From: Brotonthovivens sp045629925
GTDB taxonomy: Bacteria; Bacillota; Clostridia; Lachnospirales; Lachnospiraceae
Direction of reading: 5' to 3'
Assembly (NCBI GenBank): GCA_045629925.1
Contig: JAZQSD010000130.1
Coordinates: forward strand, 1-10,003
Length of the DNA stretch: 10,003 bases
The position numbers were made by a program, and so were the translations under genes. This document shows positions 5,429 through 10,003 of this stretch, piece after piece; positions within the stretch are counted from its first letter, which is position 1, and every line of letters starts with the position of its first letter. Below the pieces are notes generated by a model. It had not been told where the DNA came from. It searched no databases and saw nothing but the letters and a program-made list of their open reading frames with translations.

Positions 5429-6793
5429 TTAATTCTTGAAGCTGTGAACTGGTGCTGGAATTCTTCCTCCACGATTGATAAATGCCTCACAGGAATATTT
5501 GTTCACAGGCATGATTGGCGCATATCCCAAAAGTCCACCAAACTCAGCCTGGTCGCCTACTGTTTTGCCAATTACAGGAATCAGACGCACTGCAGTTGTT
5601 TTCTGATTAATCATACCGATAGCCATCTCGTCTGCAATAATGCCGGAGATTGTAGCTGGTGAAGTATCTCCAGGAATTGCGATCATATCAAGTCCCACAG
5701 AACATACACAAGTCATCGCTTCTAATTTCTCAAGGGTAAGAGCATTTGCTAAAACTGCATCGATCATACCCTGATCTTCGCTGACTGGAATAAAAGCACC
5801 GCTAAGTCCGCCAACATAAGAAGATGCCATGATTCCGCCCTTCTTAACCTGATCATTTAAAAGTGCAAGAGCTGCTGTTGTACCTGGTGCACCTGCATAC
5901 TCAAGACCAATCTCTTCTAAAATCTCAGCAACACTGTCGCCAACAGCTGGTGTTGGAGCTAATGACAAGTCAATGATACCAAATGGGATTCCCATTTTTC
6001 TGGAAGCTTCTTTTGCAACCAACTGACCTACACGAGTAATCTTAAACGCTGTCTTTTTGATTGTCTCACAAAGTTCTTCAAAACTCTTTCCACGCACTTC
6101 TTCCAGGGCTTTCTTTACTACACCAGGTCCACTGACACCTACATTGATGATGGCATCCGCTTCTGTTACGCCATGAAATGCGCCAGCCATAAAAGGATTA
6201 TCATCTGGTGCATTACAAAATACTACCAGTTTTGCACAACCGATAGAGTCGTTATCTTTTGTGTATTCTGCAGTCTCTACGATGATTTCACCCATCAGTT
6301 TAACTGCATCCATATTGATACCTGTCTTTGTAGAACCAAGATTAATGGAACTGCAGATCAGATTTGTGGAAGAGAGAGCTTCTGGAATGGATCGGATCAA
6401 AAGCTCGTCCGCTTTTGTCATCCCTTTGGAAACCAGTGCAGAATACCCTCCGATAAAATTAACACCTACTGTTGCAGCAGCTCTGTCTAAGGTTTTTGCA
6501 ATTGACACAAAGTCTGCTGGTGTTTTACACGCAGCAGCACCAACCAAAGCAATCGGTGTAAGAGAGATTCTCTTGTTAACGATAGGGATGCAATATTTTC
6601 TTTCAATTTCCTCCCCTGTTTTAACCAGGTCTTTTGCTACTGTTGTAATCTTGTTGTAGATTTTTTCATTTAATTTATCAAGATCAGAATCAATACAATC
6701 CAACAAGCTGATACCCAGTGTGATTGTACGCACATCCAGGTTCTGGTGTTCGATCATATGATTGGTCTCATTTACTTCAAACATATTAATCAT
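5429..6793 (-). CDS. UPF0210 / DUF711 family protein ('PFL family')
   Basis: At 454 residues this is the normal length for UPF0210, a widely conserved family of unknown biochemical role. The N-terminus, with DVRTITLGISLLDCIDSD at about residues 20-37, and the C-terminal half are typical: CVCSVGLDMIAIPGDTSPAT, then IADEMAIGMINQKTTAVRLI and a final GRIPAPVHSFKN. Database names mention pyruvate formate-lyase, but I see no glycyl-radical motif, so that activity should not be assumed. No membrane segment or signal peptide is present, so it should be cytosolic. The start at 6793 has AAGGAG 9 bases upstream. It lies 43 bp behind a UPF0237 ACT-domain gene. The same pair occurs in other Firmicutes (for example SP_0238/SP_0239 of pneumococcus, from memory), which suggests the ACT protein senses a small ligand, perhaps an amino acid, for this partner. 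No terminator separates its stop from the riboswitch promoter. Confidence 0.93.
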   Translation of the reverse strand: MINMFEVNETNHMIEHQNLDVRTITLGISLLDCIDSDLDKLNEKIYNKITTVAKDLVKTGEEIERKYCIPIVNKRISLTPIALVGAAACKTPADFVSIAKTLDRAAATVGVNFIGGYSALVSKGMTKADELLIRSIPEALSSTNLICSSINLGSTKTGINMDAVKLMGEIIVETAEYTKDNDSIGCAKLVVFCNAPDDNPFMAGAFHGVTEADAIINVGVSGPGVVKKALEEVRGKSFEELCETIKKTAFKITRVGQLVAKEASRKMGIPFGIIDLSLAPTPAVGDSVAEILEEIGLEYAGAPGTTAALALLNDQVKKGGIMASSYVGGLSGAFIPVSEDQGMIDAVLANALTLEKLEAMTCVCSVGLDMIAIPGDTSPATISGIIADEMAIGMINQKTTAVRLIPVIGKTVGDQAEFGGLLGYAPIMPVNKYSCEAFINRGGRIPAPVHSFKN

Positions 6794-6836
6794 TGCTATG
6801 TACTCCTTAAGGTTAATTTAACTCGAAATTCGTCTG

Positions 6837-7118
6837 TTAGATACGATGCATCATATCAAAGATTTCTTCTCTCTGACATTTGATAGAAACACCGATTTCC
6901 TGTCCTAAAACTTCCAGATCTGAAGCACAGTCTGCAAATGGTTTCGCCGCATTCTGCATATCAACGATCATCATCATGTTAAAAAATCCCTGAACGATTG
7001 TCTGTGAGATATCAAGAACATTGATCTTGTTTTCTGCAAGATATGTACACACTTTTGCGATGATACCAACAGTATCTTTTCCTACTACAGTAATGATTGT
7101 CTTGTTTGCCTTTTCCAT
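6837..7118 (-). CDS. ACT domain protein, UPF0237 family
   Basis: A 93-residue protein made of a single ACT domain plus a short extension. The beta strand TIITVVGKDTVGIIAKVCTYL is followed by NKINVLDISQTIVQGFFNMMMIVDM. This is the standard beta-alpha-beta start of the UPF0237 family, whose first loop (GKDTVGI) commonly binds amino-acid-like ligands in ACT domains. The start is taken as the ATG at 7118 because the family begins just before this strand. A TTG at 7154 would add 12 residues, has no ribosome binding site and overlaps the probable -10 box. The region before the ATG is odd: AGGAG (7145-7149) is separated from it by a 5-bp hairpin (7130-7143) and an ATG-TAA. It is followed 43 bp later by its usual partner, the UPF0210 gene. 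It is cytosolic and probably regulatory, with ligand unknown. Confidence 0.9.
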   Translation of the reverse strand: MEKANKTIITVVGKDTVGIIAKVCTYLAENKINVLDISQTIVQGFFNMMMIVDMQNAAKPFADCASDLEVLGQEIGVSIKCQREEIFDMMHRI

Positions 7119-7129
7119 CTTTTTACATT

Positions 7130-7143
7130 GCACCCTTTGGTGC
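7130..7143 (-). promoter_or_regulatory. Hairpin between Shine-Dalgarno and start of the ACT gene
   Basis: On the minus strand GCACC-AAAG-GGTGC forms a perfect 5-bp hairpin with a tetraloop. It sits between AGGAG (7149-7145) and the ATG at 7118, 11 bases before that ATG. Folding would shorten the distance between AGGAG and the start from 26 to about 12 bases, or it may simply protect the mRNA 5' end. There is no T tract, so it is not a terminator. Confidence 0.4.
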
Positions 7144-7153
7144 TCTCCTCTCA

Positions 7154-7183
7154 ATTATTGAAAAAACCCCGTACATATATCAA
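7154..7183 (-). promoter_or_regulatory. Probable promoter of the UPF0237-UPF0210 pair
   Basis: TTGATA (7183-7178) and AATAAT (7159-7154), each matching five of six consensus bases, are 18 bases apart on the minus strand. They lie just after the yycJ stop. Transcription would start near 7147, so the mRNA would begin with or just before the GCACC-CTTT-GGTGC hairpin (plus-strand 7130-7143). Confidence 0.5.
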
Positions 7184-7208
7184 TAACAGTTAAAAACTGC
7201 AATTGTCT

Positions 7209-8006
7209 CTAAAAGGTTATAAGTGGAGTGATTTCTCCACGATTGGCCACATCCATAGGAAAATCTGTACCTTTATATGGATTATTCCCCAGTGTCACTT
7301 CCAGTTTTACTGTCTCGTATGCTAACTCTGGAAAATTGTTCTCCTGACTTAGGTGGCCCAACAAAATATGTTTAAAATCATCGTGCAGCAGTTTTCCTAA
7401 TAGCTGCCCCGACAACTCGTTGGACAAATGCCCTTTATTTCCTAAAATTCGGCGTTTCAGATAATATGGATATCCACCCGCCTGAAGCATATGCACATCG
7501 TGATTAGCTTCCAACAATAATACATCGAGACCTTGAAGTTTGTCCACTAAAATATCATCGTAAGTTCCCAAGTCCGTCAGTATTGCCATTGTTTTTTCCT
7601 GGTTCTTAATTCTATAAGACACAGGATCCGCTGCATCGTGAGATGTGGAAAGTGCTGTAATCGTCATGTCTCCAATGGAAAAATCCTCATCCGGGCGTAT
7701 CACATGAAACAGACTTTCGTCAACTTTTCCGATACAATCATGGCTCTTCATATACTCTAACGTTCCAAAAGTTCCATAAATTGGAATTCCATATCGTCTA
7801 GCCAGCACGCCAAGACCTTTTATGTGGTCAGAGTGTTCATGGGTGATCAGGATTCCCTGCATCTCCTCTGCTTTCAGATCAACAGAATGCAAGCCTTCTT
7901 CTATTTTTTTACCGCTAATGCCAGCGTCGATTAAAATGTGGCTGTTATCTGTACCTGCATAGATACAGTTGCCGCTGCTGCCGCTGGAAATACTACATAA
8001 TCTCAT
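7209..8006 (-). CDS. yycJ: MBL-fold metallohydrolase, YycJ/WalJ (VicX) family
   Basis: The 265 residues match the usual length of the family. It is a metallo-beta-lactamase fold with the start LCSISSGSSGNC (3-14), a metal-binding HEHSDH at 56-61, further ligand candidates His123 (TSHDAAD), Asp145 (LTDLG) and His193 (GHLSNELSG), and a late GHLSQENN (His218). Bacillus members have been linked to 5'-3' exonuclease activity and DNA repair, and sit in the walRK locus. Here the gene is instead behind polA and coaE, which fits a DNA-maintenance role better than two-component signalling. The ATG overlaps the coaE stop by 4 bases (ATGA), so translation is probably coupled. It is a cytosolic protein with no signal peptide. 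All expected metal ligands appear present. The exact substrate in this organism is inferred from the family. Confidence 0.92.
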   Translation of the reverse strand: MRLCSISSGSSGNCIYAGTDNSHILIDAGISGKKIEEGLHSVDLKAEEMQGILITHEHSDHIKGLGVLARRYGIPIYGTFGTLEYMKSHDCIGKVDESLFHVIRPDEDFSIGDMTITALSTSHDAADPVSYRIKNQEKTMAILTDLGTYDDILVDKLQGLDVLLLEANHDVHMLQAGGYPYYLKRRILGNKGHLSNELSGQLLGKLLHDDFKHILLGHLSQENNFPELAYETVKLEVTLGNNPYKGTDFPMDVANRGEITPLITF

Positions 8007-8620
8007 TCTTTACCTTTGATTCCCTTTTTGTCTAAAATCTGAGCTATCTGCTCAAAGGATTCTTCTGTGGTTCCATTGTTGTCAATGACTTCCACACAAT
8101 GTTTTCGAAACTCTGCCTCAGACAGCTGACTGTCAAAAATACTCTGGATCTTTTCATCGGAATATCCCCGAGATCTTTTCAAACGTTCTCTACGGTTTTC
8201 CTCTGAGGTGTAAATATACCACATTTCCTGACAGATGGCACCGTAATTGTCATCGATCAAAAGAGCTGACTCCACAACCAAAAGGTCTAATTCATTTCTG
8301 TCATTCTCACATTCAAACTGATCCACAACAAACTGTTTTACCGCAGGATGAACAATAGCATTCAGCGCATCTCTTTTCTCCTCACTGGAAAAAATCACTT
8401 TTGCCAGATTTGGACGATAGAATGTACCGTCTTCCTGATAAACTTCCGGATGATCTGCTAATAGCTCTTTCAGACGATTGTAACAATCGCATCCCGGCTC
8501 CATCAAATCATGGGCAATCTCATCCGTCAGCATAACTTTACAATTATAATTGTTTCTAAGAAAATTTAATATTTCTGATTTTCCAGCGCCAACACCGCCG
8601 GTAATCCCAACAAATAACAT
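8003..8620 (-). CDS. coaE: Dephospho-CoA kinase
   Basis: It phosphorylates the 3'-hydroxyl of dephospho-CoA with ATP, the last step of coenzyme A synthesis. The 205 residues are the normal length. The P-loop GGVGAGKS is at 8-15, preceded by the typical FVGIT strand. An acidic DEIAH follows at 33-37, IVHP at 89-92 marks the CoA-binding helical region, LVVESALLI (114-122) is the characteristic strand, and RRERLKRSRG at 143-152 supplies the arginine-rich lid. The C-terminal VIDNNGT (178-184) is also family-typical. The start lies 12 bp after the polA stop with AGAGGAAA upstream, and the stop overlaps the yycJ start. This places it in the middle of a polA-coaE-yycJ transcription unit, an order also common in related Clostridia. 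Confidence 0.97.
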   Translation of the reverse strand: MLFVGITGGVGAGKSEILNFLRNNYNCKVMLTDEIAHDLMEPGCDCYNRLKELLADHPEVYQEDGTFYRPNLAKVIFSSEEKRDALNAIVHPAVKQFVVDQFECENDRNELDLLVVESALLIDDNYGAICQEMWYIYTSEENRRERLKRSRGYSDEKIQSIFDSQLSEAEFRKHCVEVIDNNGTTEESFEQIAQILDKKGIKGKE

Positions 8621-8632
8621 GTTATTTTCCTC

Positions 8633-10003
8633 TTAATGTGCATCGTACCATGTAGCACCTTCATTTGTATCTGTCTCCAGTTTTACTTCAAGATCTGCTG
8701 CCGCCTGCATTTCTTCATTGAGAATCTGGCGAACAAGCTCTCTTTCTTCTGGATAAGCCTCGATCAGAAGTTCATCGTGAACCTGAAGAATCAGCTTGGA
8801 CTTTAATCCTTCTGCTGCTAGTCTGTTGCGGACACGATTCATGGCAATCTTGATAATATCCGCCGCGGTTCCCTGAATTGGAGAATTCATAGCGATTCGT
8901 TCTCCGAATGATCTCTGCATAAAATTGCTGGAAGCAAGTTCTGGAACCGGGCGCTTTCTGCCAAACAAGGTTACCGCATAACCACTTTCTTTGGCATCTT
9001 CCACTGTCTTATCAAGGAATGCCTTAATGCCAGGATATGTCTCAAAATATCTCTGGATATATTCCTGGGCTTCTTTTCTTGTAATGCTTAAGTCCTGACT
9101 CAACCCAAAGGAACTGATTCCATAAACGATACCAAAGTTTACCGCTTTTGCATTTCTTCTCTGAAGGTCTGTCACTTCTTCCATCGGAGTGTGGAACACC
9201 TGGGAAGCGGTCAGTCTATGGATATCCTCTGCGTGACGATATGCCTCGATCAAATTCTTATCCCCTGACATGTGAGCCAGCACTCGCAGTTCAATCTGAG
9301 AATAATCCGCATCAAAAAATACACATCCTTCTTTTGGCAGGAAAACTTTGCGGATCAAACGGCCCAATTCCATTCGAATTGGAATGTTCTGTAAGTTTGG
9401 CTCTGTGCTGCTAAGACGGCCTGTGGCTGTCACAGTCTGATTAAAGATTCCGTGGATACGGCCATCTGCAGATATATAATTTGCAAGTCCATCTGCATAA
9501 GTGGACTTTAATTTTGTCAAAGTTCTGTACTCTAATATATCAGATACAATCGGGAACTCTGGTGCAAGTTTTTCCAGTACATCTGCTGCTGTGGAATAAC
9601 CTGTCTTTGTCTTTTTCCCGTTAGGCATCTGAAGTTTTTCAAACAGAATTACACCTAACTGTTTTGGAGAGTTGATGTTAAACTCTTCTCCTGCCTGCTG
9701 ATAAATGGTCTGTTCTAACTCCTCAATGCGCTCTAACAGCTGTTCTCCATATTCTTTCAATGCCTTGGCATCTACACGAACACCTTCAAGTTCCATATCT
9801 GCCAAAGTGAAAACTAAAGGCATTTCAACTGTCACAAAAAGTTCTAACATGCCTTCAGACGCAAGTTTTTCCTTCAGAACTGCTTTGCAGGCATATGGCA
9901 CATAGCCAAAATAACAGCCCATCTGGACAAAGGCATCTTCTTTTTCATCTGCCGCTTTTGAAAGTTTCAACTTTCCTAAGAGGTCCACCTGAGAAGGTGC
10001 CAT
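8633..10003 (-). CDS. polA: DNA polymerase I, C-terminal part (5' end outside window)
   Basis: The visible 456 codons are about the last half of a protein normally near 870-900 residues. The ATG at the very edge (10003-10001) is almost certainly an internal methionine, since the N-terminal 5'-3' exonuclease domain lies outside. Visible residues 1-60 are the end of the 3'-5' exonuclease-like domain, followed by the complete polymerase domain. Motif A is DADYSQIELR (231-240, catalytic Asp231). Motif B is RRNAKAVNFGIVYG (282-295), with the conserved Arg282, Lys286, Phe290 and Tyr294. Motif C is VHDE (408-411, catalytic Asp410). TATGRLSSTEPNLQNIP (192-208) is the template-binding signature. It fills RNA-primer gaps and acts in excision repair. 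Phe290 at the position that governs dideoxynucleotide selection is the usual bacterial residue. Whether proofreading residues are present cannot be judged from this half. Confidence 0.97.
   Translation of the reverse strand: MAPSQVDLLGKLKLSKAADEKEDAFVQMGCYFGYVPYACKAVLKEKLASEGMLELFVTVEMPLVFTLADMELEGVRVDAKALKEYGEQLLERIEELEQTIYQQAGEEFNINSPKQLGVILFEKLQMPNGKKTKTGYSTAADVLEKLAPEFPIVSDILEYRTLTKLKSTYADGLANYISADGRIHGIFNQTVTATGRLSSTEPNLQNIPIRMELGRLIRKVFLPKEGCVFFDADYSQIELRVLAHMSGDKNLIEAYRHAEDIHRLTASQVFHTPMEEVTDLQRRNAKAVNFGIVYGISSFGLSQDLSITRKEAQEYIQRYFETYPGIKAFLDKTVEDAKESGYAVTLFGRKRPVPELASSNFMQRSFGERIAMNSPIQGTAADIIKIAMNRVRNRLAAEGLKSKLILQVHDELLIEAYPEERELVRQILNEEMQAAADLEVKLETDTNEGATWYDAH

Noticed and set aside
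5429..6793. Glycyl-radical (pyruvate formate-lyase) activity for the UPF0210 protein
   Set aside because: The C-terminal glycyl-radical motif is not present. The name reflects only a family label.
7119..7154. TTG at 7154 as start of the ACT-domain protein
   Set aside because: No Shine-Dalgarno precedes it, it overlaps the probable -10 box, and the extra 12 residues are not typical of UPF0237.
7185..7200. Intrinsic terminator after yycJ (CAGTT-TTT-AACTG)
   Set aside because: The stem is only five mostly AT pairs and no T tract follows on the minus strand.
10001..10003. ATG at the right edge as the true start of polA
   Set aside because: A DNA polymerase I lacking the whole N-terminal half is unlikely, and the visible protein begins inside the exonuclease-like domain. 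The edge is a cut.

Overview
The window reads as a piece of chromosome from a low-to-medium GC anaerobic Firmicute, most likely a Lachnospiraceae-type Clostridia. The reasons are the polA-coaE-yycJ order, the UPF0237/UPF0210 pair, strong AGGAGG ribosome binding sites, and a purine pathway ending in a stand-alone AICAR transformylase plus an archaeal-type IMP cyclohydrolase. The genus is not determinable by eye. Nine of the ten genes lie on the minus strand. The exception is the left-most gene, which is cut by the window edge.

Reading the minus strand from the right edge: the 3' half of polA (DNA polymerase I, N-terminal half outside the window), then coaE (last step of coenzyme A synthesis) and a yycJ/WalJ metallo-beta-lactamase-fold nuclease-like gene. 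These three are tightly packed and probably co-transcribed. Next comes a two-gene unit, an ACT-domain protein (UPF0237) followed by a UPF0210/DUF711 protein, with a plausible promoter of its own.

The most interesting part is 5017-5407. A near-consensus sigma-A promoter starts a leader that folds as a yybP-ykoY (manganese) riboswitch, with a mutually exclusive intrinsic terminator. It leads into a very hydrophobic 55-residue protein with a perfect ribosome binding site, short enough to be missed by common length cut-offs. A 631-residue membrane-anchored protein of unknown function follows. This suggests a Mn2+-induced membrane module that does not consist of any of the usual yybP-ykoY targets I know (MntP, P-type ATPase, TerC, UPF0016).

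After a terminator at 2885-2913 come the last two steps of IMP synthesis as separate proteins. The PurO-like cyclohydrolase (2098-2811) is followed by the AICAR transformylase (912-2087), which lacks the usual N-terminal cyclohydrolase domain of PurH. The two genes are 10 bp apart. A bidirectional hairpin terminator (868-899) separates them from the convergent plus-strand gene at the left edge, the C-terminal part of an unrecognised, probably beta-propeller-like protein.

No stretch longer than 300 bases lacks a gene. The two largest gaps are 5185-5428 (promoter plus riboswitch) and 2812-3032 (terminator plus probable purO promoter). I saw no tRNA, rRNA, CRISPR array, insertion sequence or integrase.
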